Source: CAWFKS01 sp963816435 (GTDB lineage: Bacteria; Pseudomonadota; Alphaproteobacteria; Rhizobiales; Rhizobiaceae). Taken from it: a stretch of DNA of 64,000 nucleotides. Below the pieces are notes generated by a model that saw only the letters and a program-made list of their open reading frames with translations, was not told where the DNA came from and did not search any database. The position numbers and the translations under genes were made by a program. This document shows, piece after piece, positions 35,289 to 45,117 of the stretch. Each line of letters starts with the position of its first letter. Position 1 is the stretch's first letter. The stretch covers positions 62,001-126,000 of the forward strand of contig CAWFKS010000011.1 of NCBI GenBank assembly GCA_963816435.1. The letters are read 5' to 3'.

Positions 35289-36029
35289 ATGATCCTCTTC
35301 CCGGCCATCGACCTGAAGGACGGCGCCTGCGTGCGCCTCAAGCTCGGCGAGATGGACAGCGCCACCGTCTACAATGCCGATCCGGCAGCGCAGGCCAGGG
35401 CCTTCGAGGGCGCCGGCTTCGAATGGCTGCACGTCGTCGACCTCAACGGCGCGTTTGCCGGCAGGAGCGTCAACGGTGCGGCGGTGGAGGCGATCCTTTC
35501 GGCGACGAAGAACCCGGTGCAGCTTGGTGGCGGCATCCGCACGCTCGACGACATCGAGAACTGGCTGGCCAAGGGCCTGGCGCGCGTCATCCTCGGCACC
35601 GTGGCGGTGCGCGATCCCGATCTGGTGATCGAGGCCTGCCGGCAGTTCCCCGGCAGGATCGCCGTCGGCATCGACGCGCGCGGCGGCAAGGTCGCCGTCG
35701 AGGGCTGGGCGGAGGCCTCGACGCTCGAGGCGGTCGAGCTCGCACGAAAATTCGAGGGGGCCGGCGTGGCGGCGATCGTCTACACCGACATCGACCGCGA
35801 CGGCGTGTTGAAGGGCATCAACTGGGAGGCCACCATCGCGCTGGCCGATGCCGTATCGATTCCGGTGATCGCCTCGGGCGGCCTCGCCTCGATGGACGAT
35901 ATCCGTCGCATGACCATGCCGGACGCCCGCATACTCGAAGGCGCGATCTCGGGCAGGGCGCTCTATGACGGGCGCATCGATCCGGCCGAAGCGCTGGCGG
36001 TGCTGAAGGGGGCGAAACCGGCGTCCTGA
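35289..36029 (+). CDS. hisA: Phosphoribosylformimino-AICAR phosphate isomerase
   Basis: A TIM-barrel isomerase, 246 residues. ILFPAIDLKDGACVRLKLGE holds the first catalytic aspartate (Asp8), QLGGGIRT and ASGGLASMDDI are phosphate-binding, and YTDIDRDGVLKG holds the second aspartate. It follows hisH by 7 bases. Confidence 0.96.
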   Translation: MILFPAIDLKDGACVRLKLGEMDSATVYNADPAAQARAFEGAGFEWLHVVDLNGAFAGRSVNGAAVEAILSATKNPVQLGGGIRTLDDIENWLAKGLARVILGTVAVRDPDLVIEACRQFPGRIAVGIDARGGKVAVEGWAEASTLEAVELARKFEGAGVAAIVYTDIDRDGVLKGINWEATIALADAVSIPVIASGGLASMDDIRRMTMPDARILEGAISGRALYDGRIDPAEALAVLKGAKPAS

Positions 36030-36065
36030 GGCGGGGCGACGCGAAAGGTTCGGGGGCGGCAATCG

Positions 36066-36905
36066 GTGGACGTGACGATCATTTCCGCCTGCTATGACAG
36101 CGGCCATTATCGCCGCGGCATGGGGCGCGGGCCGGAAGCGATCCTGGCGTCCGGCCTTCTCGACATGCTGAGGGAGGCTGGTCACGACGTCGAAACCCGC
36201 GACATCGGTCTCGTCGGCGATCCGCAGGGCCGCGAGATAGCCACCGGCTTCGCCGTCTGCGGTGCAGTCGCCGAAGCCGTCGCCAAGGCGCGGGCGCAGG
36301 GGCGTTTTCCCGTCACCCTGGCCGGCAACTGCCTGACCACTGCCGGTGCCGTCGCCGGCGAGAAGGCCGACGCGATCGTCTGGTTCGACCAGCATGGCGA
36401 CCTCAACACGCCCGAGACCTCCGCATACGGATTTCTCGACGGCATGGCGCTCGCCGTCACGCTCGGCCTGTGCTGGCGGCCGATGGCGCAGGCCATTCCG
36501 GGCTTCTCGCCGATCGATCCGGCGCGATGCGTGCTGGTCGACGCCCGCGACCTCGACGCCGACGAGGCGAAGCTGCTCGAGGACTTGCCGGTCATCCACG
36601 TGGGATGCGAGGCGGCGGGCGAGGCCGCAGCAGAACTCGCCGGGGCGGGAGCCGCCGCCGTCCACGTCCATCTCGACCTCGACATTCACGATCCGGCCGA
36701 GCTGCGGGTCAATCGCTACGCCACGCCCGGCGGCCCGAGCCGCGACGACGTGCAGGACGCGCTCCATGCCGTCGCAAGCCGTTTGCCGGTTTGCGGGTTG
36801 ACGGTCTCGGCCTATGATCCGGCCTACGACGCCGATCACCGCGTCCCGGCCACGGTCACCCGGCTGTTGCTGGATTTGCTAGCCACGAGAGAGAGTGCTC
36901 CGTGA
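36066..36905 (+). CDS. Arginase-family (ureohydrolase) protein with an altered metal ligand
   Basis: 279 residues from a GTG at 36066. The fold is that of arginase/agmatinase: IVWFDQHGDLNTPE keeps the central Asp-x-His-x-Asp metal ligands and VHLDLDIHDPAEL keeps the second Asp pair. The first ligand motif, normally GGDH, reads LAGNCLTT, so the histidine is replaced by cysteine. The hydroxyarginine hydrolase DcsB is reported to have a similar change with a single metal. It therefore may not be a classical arginase. It sits between hisA and hisF, where most relatives have nothing, and its stop overlaps a broken copy of the hisF start. The substrate is unknown. Confidence 0.8.
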   Translation: MDVTIISACYDSGHYRRGMGRGPEAILASGLLDMLREAGHDVETRDIGLVGDPQGREIATGFAVCGAVAEAVAKARAQGRFPVTLAGNCLTTAGAVAGEKADAIVWFDQHGDLNTPETSAYGFLDGMALAVTLGLCWRPMAQAIPGFSPIDPARCVLVDARDLDADEAKLLEDLPVIHVGCEAAGEAAAELAGAGAAAVHVHLDLDIHDPAELRVNRYATPGGPSRDDVQDALHAVASRLPVCGLTVSAYDPAYDADHRVPATVTRLLLDLLATRESAP

Positions 36906-37012
36906 CCTTGAAAGCCCGTGTCATTTCCTGCCTCGACGTGGCGAACGGCCCGCGCTGCCCGCAGCCGCAGAGCGGCGAGGACACGCAATCGGAAAAAGAG
37001 GCCGTTCGGTGA
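36902..37012 (+). pseudogene. Truncated duplicate of the hisF 5' end
   Basis: The 49 bases at 36902-36950 repeat the first 49 bases of hisF (37009-37057) with only three differences, all C/T changes. The copy gives VTLKARVISCLDVANG and then runs out of homology, ending after 36 residues at a TGA that overlaps the real hisF start. Ser replaces Pro in the copied piece. It cannot be a functional enzyme. Confidence 0.85.
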
Positions 37013-37791
37013 CCCTGAAAGCCCGCGTCATTCCCTGCCTCGACGTGGCGAACGGCCGCGTCGTCAAGGGCGTCAACTTCGTCGATCTGGTCGATGCCGG
37101 CGATCCCGTCGAGGCCGCGAAGGCCTACGACGCTGCCGGCGCCGACGAACTCTGCTTCCTCGACATCACCGCCAGCCACGAGAACCGCGAAACCATCTTC
37201 GACGTCGTGGCGCGCACCGCCGAGCAGTGCTTCATGCCGCTCACCGTCGGTGGCGGCGTGCGGGCCGTCGCCGACATCCGCAAGCTGCTGCTGGCCGGAG
37301 CCGACAAGGTGTCGATCAACACCGCCGCCGTGAAGAACCCGGATTTCGTCGCCGAGGCGGCCGACAAGTTCGGCAACCAGTGCATCGTCGTCGCCATCGA
37401 CGCCAAGTCGGTCAACGAGGGCGGCGAGGAACCGCGCTGGGAGATCTTCACCCATGGCGGCCGCGTGCCGACCGGCATCGACGCCGTCGAGTTCGCGCGC
37501 AAGGTCGTGGACCTGGGCGCCGGCGAGATCCTCCTGACCTCGATGGACCGCGACGGCACCAAGATGGGCTACAACATTCCGTTGACCCGCGCGGTTTCCG
37601 ATGCGGTGCGCGTCCCGGTGATCGCGTCGGGCGGCGTCGGCACGCTCGACCATATGGTCGAAGGCGTCCGCGACGGGCACGCCGGCGCGGTGCTGGCGGC
37701 CTCGATCTTCCATTTCGGCACCTACACGATTGCCGAAGCCAAGAACTATATGGCAAAAGCCGGCCTGCCGATGCGGCTGGACGCCGCCTGA
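37009..37791 (+). CDS. hisF: Imidazole glycerol phosphate synthase subunit HisF (cyclase)
   Basis: The cyclase that forms imidazole glycerol phosphate and AICAR. 260 residues from a GTG at 37009: KARVIPCLDVANGRVVKGVNF with Asp11, FLDITASHENRET, TVGGGVRAVADI, TSMDRDGTKMGYN with Asp130, and IASGGVGTLDHM. The start is confirmed by the family N-terminus. Together with hisH it makes the complete enzyme. Confidence 0.96.
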   Translation: MTLKARVIPCLDVANGRVVKGVNFVDLVDAGDPVEAAKAYDAAGADELCFLDITASHENRETIFDVVARTAEQCFMPLTVGGGVRAVADIRKLLLAGADKVSINTAAVKNPDFVAEAADKFGNQCIVVAIDAKSVNEGGEEPRWEIFTHGGRVPTGIDAVEFARKVVDLGAGEILLTSMDRDGTKMGYNIPLTRAVSDAVRVPVIASGGVGTLDHMVEGVRDGHAGAVLAASIFHFGTYTIAEAKNYMAKAGLPMRLDAA

Positions 37792-37795
37792 CGCC

Positions 37796-38131
37796 ATGGA
37801 GACGCCGGTGCCGGATTTCAGCCTCGCCGACCTGGAAGCGATCGTCGCGGAGCGCGGACGTTCCGGTGCGGCCGATTCCTGGACCGCGAAGCTGTTCGCC
37901 TCGGGCACCGAGCGCGCCGCCAAGAAGCTCGGCGAGGAAGCCGTCGAGACGGTGATCGCCGCGGTCGGCGACGACCGCAAGGCGCTGATTTCCGAAAGCG
38001 CCGACCTTATCTATCATTGGCTGGTCGTGCTGGCGCTGGCGGACGTCTCGGTCGCCGAAATCATGGCCGAACTCGAAAGCCGCACCGGCCGCTCGGGTCT
38101 GGCCGAGAAGGCGGCCCGGGGCACCGAATGA
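37796..38131 (+). CDS. hisE: Phosphoribosyl-ATP diphosphatase
   Basis: Second step of histidine synthesis. 111 residues; the helical metal-binding motifs are SWTAKLFASGTERAAKKLGEEAVE (in part) and SESADLIYHWLVVLAL. The ATG at 37796 is 4 bases after hisF. HisE is free-standing here, not fused to HisI. Confidence 0.95.
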   Translation: METPVPDFSLADLEAIVAERGRSGAADSWTAKLFASGTERAAKKLGEEAVETVIAAVGDDRKALISESADLIYHWLVVLALADVSVAEIMAELESRTGRSGLAEKAARGTE

Positions 38132-39120
38132 CAGCGCACCTGGCCGGACTGGAAGACAACATGGATCAGCTGGTCGCCGGCGAACGCTACTCTCCCTACC
38201 GGGTGTTTTCGGCGGAGCGCTGGGCGCAGTTCCGCGCCGATACGCCGCTGACCCTGTCGGAGGACGAGGTCCAGAGGCTGAGGTCGCTCAACGACCCGGT
38301 CGACCTCGAGGAGGTGCGGCGCATCTACCTGTCGATGTCGCGGCTTCTGTATGCCCACGTCGAGGCGATGCAGCTGCTGTTCCGCCAGCGGCAGATCTTC
38401 TTCGACGCCAGCGATGCCGTGAAGACGCCCTTCATCATCGGCATCGCCGGCTCGGTCGCGGTCGGCAAGTCGACCACGGCGCGCGTGCTCCAGGAGCTTC
38501 TGGCGCGCTGGCCGTCGAGCCCCAAGGTCGATCTCGTCACCACCGACGGCTTCCTGTGGCCCAACGACGTGCTGCGGCGCGAAAACCTGATGGAGCGCAA
38601 GGGCTTTCCCGAAAGCTACGATTTCGGCGCCCTGCTGCGCTTCCTGTCGGGCATCAAGTCCGGCCAGCGCAACGTGCGCGCGCCGCTCTACTCGCACCTC
38701 ACCTATGACGTCATGCCCGGCGAATACGCCGTCATCGACTGCCCCGACATCCTCATCTTCGAGGGCATCAACGTGCTGCAGACGCGCGACCTGCCGCGCG
38801 ACGGCACGGCGGTTCCCTTCGTCTCCGACTTCTTCGACTTCTCGATCTACATCGACGCGCCCGAAGAGCTCATCCACGAATGGTATGTCGACCGCTTCAT
38901 GCGCCTGCGCGAGACGGCATTCCGCAATCCGGAGTCCTTCTTCCACCGCTACTCGCAGTTCTCGCGCGACGCCGCGCTGTCGATCGCCGAGGGGCTGTGG
39001 GCCAACATCAACCTGAAGAACCTCAGGGAAAACATCCTTCCCACGCGCCCGCGCGCCGACCTCATCCTGCGCAAGGGCCCCGACCACCTGATCGAGGAAG
39101 TGGCGCTCAGGAAGCTGTAG
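38128..39120 (+). CDS. coaA: Type I pantothenate kinase
   Basis: It commits pantothenate to CoA synthesis. 330 residues, with YRVFSAERWAQFR, the P-loop GIAGSVAVGKSTTARVL, LVTTDGFLWPNDVL, SYDFGALLRFL and SHLTYDVMPGE. The ATG at 38128 overlaps the hisE stop (ATGA); another in-frame ATG is at 38161. It is the last gene of the his operon, as in other rhizobia. Confidence 0.95.
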   Translation: MTAHLAGLEDNMDQLVAGERYSPYRVFSAERWAQFRADTPLTLSEDEVQRLRSLNDPVDLEEVRRIYLSMSRLLYAHVEAMQLLFRQRQIFFDASDAVKTPFIIGIAGSVAVGKSTTARVLQELLARWPSSPKVDLVTTDGFLWPNDVLRRENLMERKGFPESYDFGALLRFLSGIKSGQRNVRAPLYSHLTYDVMPGEYAVIDCPDILIFEGINVLQTRDLPRDGTAVPFVSDFFDFSIYIDAPEELIHEWYVDRFMRLRETAFRNPESFFHRYSQFSRDAALSIAEGLWANINLKNLRENILPTRPRADLILRKGPDHLIEEVALRKL

Positions 39121-39242
39121 GGCCTTCGGCATTCCCCGATGGCCGCCGCGCGGGCGCCCTCCACGATTCAACGGGCATTAACAAACTCGTGCGATGAAGG
39201 CGCGGGGAGCGCGGGTTCCAGGCCCGCGCCGAGGCGGCTGGC

Positions 39243-40199
39243 ATGAAACCCACAGAGCTTTCCCGCGCGCGGCGGATCTTTCTAGCGACATTCGGCCTGA
39301 TCGTGCTGATGGTCGCGGCCATCGCGCCCTGGTCCAAGGTGACCGTGGACTTTGCGTCCTTCGCCAACCTCTTCTATCTGGCCGGCCTGCTGATCGCGCT
39401 CGCCGCCTATGCGCATTTTCGCGGCATGTGGCTGCCGCGCGCCGCGTCCGAGATCATCGGCGTCGGCTTTCTGCTGACCGTCGCGGTGCTGCTGCTGACC
39501 TATTTCGTCATCGCGGCCGACCATCCGCTGGCCGATGCGCAACTGGACGCGATGGACCGGGCGCTGGGCTTCCACTGGCTGCCTTTCATTCGCTTCGTCG
39601 ACGCCCGGCCTTGGCTCGCGACGATGCTCGCCTACGCCTACACGACGATCTCCTACCAGCTGATCCTCCTGCCGCTCGTGCTCGTCGCGCTGAAGAAGCC
39701 GCAGCGCGCCTACGCGATGATGACCGGCTACGGCATCCTGTGCGTGATGTCCTCGGCGATCGCGATGTATTTTCCCGCGCTCGGGACCTACGCCTATTAC
39801 GGGCTGGACTACGGCAGCGTCTCCAACATCAACCCGTATTTCGCGCTGTCTCCGGTGCCCGCGTTCAACGCCGTGCGCGACCAGGCCAGCTACACGCTGG
39901 CGCTCGGCAGCGCCTCGGGCCTGCTCTGCTTCCCTTCCGTGCATGCCGGCGTGGCATGTCTTGCCACCTGGGCCGCGTGGGACGTGAAGCCGCTGCGCTA
40001 TCCGGTGCTGGCACTCAACGTCGCGATGAGCGTCGCCGCCGTCTCGCACGCCAACCACTATTTCGTCGACATCATCGCGGGTTTCGGCGTCGCCGCGTTC
40101 ACCACCGCGCTGGTCACCGCACTGTTCTACGAGCATCCGCTGGTCGGCCGGCTGCCGGGCGTCCGGCGACTGCAACGCGCGCCTCAACCGGCAGAGTGA
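39243..40199 (+). CDS. PAP2-superfamily membrane phosphatase/phosphotransferase
   Basis: A 318-residue membrane protein with about six to eight segments. The PAP2 catalytic motifs are seen as CFPSVHAGVACL (Ser-His) and SHANHYFVDIIAGFG (His-x-x-x-Asp). The arrangement is closest to the PAP2_3 / inositol-phosphotransferase-like branch. The active site faces the periplasm in this family. Possible roles are lipid phosphate removal or head-group transfer; the sequence does not decide. It follows coaA after a 122-bp gap, probably with its own promoter. Confidence 0.82.
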   Translation: MKPTELSRARRIFLATFGLIVLMVAAIAPWSKVTVDFASFANLFYLAGLLIALAAYAHFRGMWLPRAASEIIGVGFLLTVAVLLLTYFVIAADHPLADAQLDAMDRALGFHWLPFIRFVDARPWLATMLAYAYTTISYQLILLPLVLVALKKPQRAYAMMTGYGILCVMSSAIAMYFPALGTYAYYGLDYGSVSNINPYFALSPVPAFNAVRDQASYTLALGSASGLLCFPSVHAGVACLATWAAWDVKPLRYPVLALNVAMSVAAVSHANHYFVDIIAGFGVAAFTTALVTALFYEHPLVGRLPGVRRLQRAPQPAE

Positions 40200-40237
40200 C
40201 GCGCGGGGTTCTGGCCCCGGCACAGCACCTTTCCTCG

Positions 40238-40399
40238 CTCCCTTCAGGGGGAGAGGTGTCGAGGGCGAAGCCCGAGACGGAGAGGGGGGAAATGCATTCG
40301 CGCTTCAAATCCCCTCTCTGGTCTTTTCCAGAGCATTTGCTCGGGGACAAGCCCGCTCGCAAACGCAGGAAAAGACTTTCTCTCCCGCAAGGGGGAGAG
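40238..40399. repeat. Intergenic repeat element bounded by short hairpins
   Basis: The element opens with CTCCC TTCA then a G-run ending GGGAG (40238-40253) and closes with CTCTCCC GCAAG then GGGAGAG (40380-40399). The inside contains CGAGGGCGAAGCCCGAG, another small hairpin. This composition is typical of repetitive elements found between genes in rhizobial genomes. Copy number cannot be judged from one window. Confidence 0.6.
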
Positions 40400-40436
40400 A
40401 TACAGGCGCGCGCCATCGCCCTCCGCGCATAAATCG

Positions 40437-40590
40437 TCATCGCCACGCCCGGTTGTTTCCTTTCGCTCACGCGCCGTTTCGCGCCTGACGGCGCTGGCGC
40501 TCCGCGAGAGCCTCGCATCGGCTCGGGCGCCCGGTCGGGCTTGCGGCCTGCGGCCGGGCTTAGCACATACTTCTTCATCGCCACGCCCGC
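40437..40590. repeat. 15-bp direct repeat flanking a GC-rich segment
   Basis: TCATCGCCACGCCCG occurs at 40437-40451 and again at 40576-40590. The segment between contains imperfect palindromes such as GCGGCCTGCGGCCGGGC. It could be a degenerate repeat unit. Confidence 0.45.
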
Positions 40591-40668
40591 TCGCAGCGTC
40601 TGGCCATTGTCAAAGAACCCGCGCCTGCCGCGAGGATCGCTGCGCGATCCCGCTGGGCGCTGTCGCGA

Positions 40669-40755
40669 GGCTCGCGATGCGAGCCCGCGGGGGAAGACGG
40701 GCGGCCGTTCGGACGCTCATCTATTTTAATTCGTGCGACCTCGCGGCCGCCCGTC
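40669..40755. repeat. Hairpin and 12-bp inverted repeat with AT-rich core
   Basis: GGCTCGC GAT GCGAGCC is a perfect hairpin at 40669-40685. Next to it GACGGGCGGCCG (40696-40707) and CGGCCGCCCGTC (40744-40755) are perfect inverted repeats around 36 bases that include ATCTATTTTAATTC, the most AT-rich spot of the gap. No transposase is present. Confidence 0.6.
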
Positions 40756-41070
40756 CGGCATCCTGCCCCGCGTCCGGGAGCGGAGGTGCTCAGCCCCGCA
40801 AGCCGTCGGCAGGGCCCGGACCTAACGCTCTGCGAAGCCGCGCCACCGCGCGCGGCCGGTCCGGTACCGTCCCGCCGCCCGGATGTTCGGTGTGCACACC
40901 CGTTTCCCGCGCGGCGGTATGGGCAAAGGATAAGCGATGGGCTGGAAGCGGGGGACAAATGAGGGAAGTGGGGAATGGGGAGTAGTCAGCAGGAACAACG
41001 GGTTGGGCGATGCCAGGCCGCGCGGCTGTCCACGTTTGCGGGCTGGCCACCCCCAGCCGCGCCCTCGCGA

Positions 41071-41697
41071 TCAGCCCGGCGCGGGGCTGACGCGGCGCAT
41101 CGTGATGTTTATGCGGCCGCCGTTCTTCAAAAGCGCCGAGGTCGCCGGATAGATGCGGTCGACGCCGTGGAAGGCGAGCCGCCCCTGGCCGCCGAGCACC
41201 ACGACATCGCCGCTCATCAGCTTGAACGACACGGTGCGGTCCTCCCGCCTCTTGCCGCCGACGCGGAACAGGCACATGTCGCCCAGCGACACCGACAGCA
41301 CCGGTGCCTGCAGGTCCTTTTCGTCACGGTCCTGGTGCAGGCCCATCTTCGCGGTGTCCGAATAGAAGTTGATCAGGCAGGCTTCCGGCGCCAGCGGATA
41401 GGAGGCGATCTCGTCCCACAGCGCCAGCAGGCTGGCCGGGATCGGCGGCCACGGCTCGCCGGTCACCGGGTGCGTGGCCTGGTAGCGGTAGCCGCGCTCC
41501 TTGTCGGTGACCCAGCCGAGCGAGCCGCAATTGGTCATCCGCACGCTCATCTCCTTGCCGGTGCGCGGCATGGCCGGCGTGTAGAGCGGTGCGGCGCGCA
41601 CCACCTCGCGGATATCGTCGACCAGCGCCCGCTGCTCGGCGACCGAAAGCCGGCCGGGAATGTGGCGGATGCCGGGAGGAAGGATCTGCACGGGCAT
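41071..41697 (-). CDS. alkB: AlkB-type alpha-ketoglutarate-dependent dioxygenase
   Basis: Repairs alkylated bases by oxidative demethylation with Fe(II) and 2-oxoglutarate. About 208 residues from an ATG at 41697 (MPVQILPPGIRHIPG); an earlier ATG at 41748 would add 17 residues. The iron ligands are in GLHQDRDEKDL (His-x-Asp) and LAFHGVDRIY, and the 2-oxoglutarate-binding arginines in GRINITMRR. MTNCGSLGWVTD and YRYQATHPVTG are typical of the E. coli AlkB group. Confidence 0.9.
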   Translation of the reverse strand: MPVQILPPGIRHIPGRLSVAEQRALVDDIREVVRAAPLYTPAMPRTGKEMSVRMTNCGSLGWVTDKERGYRYQATHPVTGEPWPPIPASLLALWDEIASYPLAPEACLINFYSDTAKMGLHQDRDEKDLQAPVLSVSLGDMCLFRVGGKRREDRTVSFKLMSGDVVVLGGQGRLAFHGVDRIYPATSALLKNGGRINITMRRVSPAPG

Positions 41698-41799
41698 CAG
41701 GCTGCGACAGCGAGGAACGGGTGAGGACGGGCGGAACAGATCATGCACAAGACATAGGGCGATTCCGCGCCGCGTCTCAAGAGACGCGTGCGAAGCCGA

Positions 41800-42234
41800 T
41801 CAGTCGAGCACCTTGCCGCGCATCTTCTTGATCTGCGAGCGCCCTGCCTTGGCCTTCAGCCGCCGCTCGACCGCGCCCTTGGACGGCCTGGTCTTCTTGC
41901 GCGGCGGCGGCGGAGGCTCGGCGGCGCGGGCGATCAGCTCCGCCAGCCGTTCGCGGGCGTCCTGCCGGTTGCGCTCCTGCGTGCGGTGGCGGCTCGCCTC
42001 GATGACGATCTCGCCTTCCTTGGTGGCGCGCTGGCCGGCCAGCCGGATCAGCCGCTCGCGCACGCGGTCCGGCAGCGACGGCGAGTTGCGCGCGTCGAAG
42101 CGCAGCTGCACCGCGGTGGCCACCTTGTTGACGTTCTGTCCGCCGGGACCGGAGGCGCGCACGAAATTCTCGTCGAGTTCGTCCTCGCCGATCTCGATGT
42201 TCCTGCCGACCTGGATGCCCTCGCCGGAGGCCAT
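41800..42234 (-). CDS. arfB: Alternative ribosome-rescue factor ArfB (YaeJ-type peptidyl-tRNA hydrolase)
   Basis: It releases nascent chains from stalled ribosomes. 144 residues from the ATG at 42234 (MASGEGIQVG). The GGQ motif is in RASGPGGQNVNKVATAV, and a lysine/arginine-rich tail (RLKAKAGRSQIKKMRGK) fits the mRNA channel. The size and tail separate it from release factors 1 and 2. Confidence 0.92.
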   Translation of the reverse strand: MASGEGIQVGRNIEIGEDELDENFVRASGPGGQNVNKVATAVQLRFDARNSPSLPDRVRERLIRLAGQRATKEGEIVIEASRHRTQERNRQDARERLAELIARAAEPPPPPRKKTRPSKGAVERRLKAKAGRSQIKKMRGKVLD

Positions 42235-42369
42235 TTCATGCTCCTGTCTCGTCCTCGCGAATGCACGTGGACCGGGCGCGACGCAAGCGCCTGCAGAAGA
42301 AAACGGAAACGGCCGCAAAAGAAAAGGCCCGGACGAATCCGGGCCAGTCGAGCGGAACTGCCCTCCGCT

Positions 42370-43980
<1,611 letters not shown>

Positions 43981-44323
43981 CGTCTCCCGCAATCGCTCTG
44001 TGAAATGGGCCGTCTCCACCCGCCGCGCGGGAAATGCATCGCGGCGAAGCCTCAATTCTGGAGGAAGCAGGAAAGTTCAAAGATTTCAAATCATTAATCG
44101 ATTTAAAAAATTTGAAACGGGACTAAATCGTTTAGATGCCCTTATAACACAGGGCGTTGCCGCTATATTGGGCAGACCAGCGGACAGGGGCGGCTTCGCG
44201 AGCAGGGGAAGGGCCGGGCCACAGGCGGCCTCTTGTGCCCTGCCACATTTTGTACCCAATTTGTCCGCCAGAAAGCGCCTTTCCAGCAGGAAGGGACGCC
44301 CGCTCATGAGGGAGCCACTTGAT
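43981..44323. promoter_or_regulatory. pckA-chvI divergent regulatory region
   Basis: This 343-bp gap has a strongly AT-rich core at about 44070-44150. It contains TTTCAAAT at 44084-44091 and ATTTGAAA at 44110-44117 (8-bp inverted repeat, 18-nt spacer) and the palindrome CTAAA TCG TTTAG at 44123-44135, with CTTATAAC at 44141-44148 resembling a -10 box for chvI. These are plausible operators for one or both genes; the regulator is not identified. Confidence 0.5.
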
Positions 44324-45025
44324 ATGGCAACGATCGCGCTTGTCGATGACGATCGCAACATCCTGACCTCGGTCTCGATCGCACTGGAGTCGGAGGGGTA
44401 TCGCGTAGAAACCTACACGGACGGAGCTTCCGCGCTGGAAGGGCTGTCGGCCCGACCGCCGAACCTCGCAATCCTCGACATCAAGATGCCGCGCATGGAC
44501 GGCATGGAACTGCTGCGCCGGCTGCGCCAGAAGACCGACCTGCCGGTGATCTTCCTGACCTCGAAGGACGACGAGATCGACGAACTCTTCGGCCTCAAGA
44601 TGGGCGCCGACGACTTCATCAGGAAGCCGTTCTCGCAGCGCCTGCTGGTCGAACGCGTGCGTGCGGTGCTGCGCCGCGGCAGCACCAAGGAGCAGACGGC
44701 CAAGGCGCCGAGCGGCCAGTCGCGCTCGCTGGAGCGCGGTCAGCTCGTCATGGACCAGGAGCGCCACACCTGCACCTGGAAGGGCGAGCCGGTGACGCTG
44801 ACGGTCACCGAGTTCCTGATCCTGCATTCGCTCGCGCAGCGGCCCGGCGTGGTCAAGAGCCGCGACGCGCTGATGGACTCGGCCTATGACGAGCAGGTCT
44901 ATGTCGACGACCGCACCATCGACAGCCACATCAAGCGGCTTCGCAAGAAGTTCAAGGCGGTCGACAACGACTTCGACATGATCGAGACGCTCTACGGGGT
45001 CGGCTATCGATTCCGCGAGGTTTAG
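44324..45025 (+). CDS. chvI: Two-component response regulator ChvI
   Basis: Response regulator for acid and envelope stress, with ChvG as partner. 233 residues from the ATG at 44324 (MATIALVDDDRNILTSV); an ATG at 44306 is also in frame. The receiver domain has the acidic pocket VDDDR, the phospho-acceptor Asp52 in AILDIKMPRMDG and the lysine of RKPFS. The C-terminal OmpR-type winged helix has TVTEFLILHSLAQRPGVVKS and DSHIKRLRKKFK. Sequence and place beside pckA, chvG and hprK agree with ChvI. Confidence 0.95.
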   Translation: MATIALVDDDRNILTSVSIALESEGYRVETYTDGASALEGLSARPPNLAILDIKMPRMDGMELLRRLRQKTDLPVIFLTSKDDEIDELFGLKMGADDFIRKPFSQRLLVERVRAVLRRGSTKEQTAKAPSGQSRSLERGQLVMDQERHTCTWKGEPVTLTVTEFLILHSLAQRPGVVKSRDALMDSAYDEQVYVDDRTIDSHIKRLRKKFKAVDNDFDMIETLYGVGYRFREV

Positions 45026-45117
45026 CCGCGAGACCTTCTCGTATACACTCGCCGACATGAACTTGGTCGGGGCAACAGGCCCCAAAAAAGGCCCGATAGC
45101 GCGGCATTCTGACGGGC

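Larger units (their letters stand above)
40200..41070. other. Gene-free, repeat-rich gap of about 870 bp
   Basis: No credible gene lies between the PAP2 gene and alkB. Open frames here are of the low-complexity type produced by rhizobial intergenic repeats. The gap holds a roughly 160-bp element bounded by hairpins, a 15-bp direct repeat 139 bp apart, a perfect hairpin at 40669-40685 and a 12-bp inverted repeat around an AT-rich core. The stretch from 40760 to 41070 shows nothing I can name. Confidence 0.7.

Noticed and set aside
40114..40584. A minus-strand frame over the repeat region
   Set aside because: It encodes proline/serine/arginine-rich text typical of translated intergenic repeats, begins inside repeats and overlaps the PAP2 gene.
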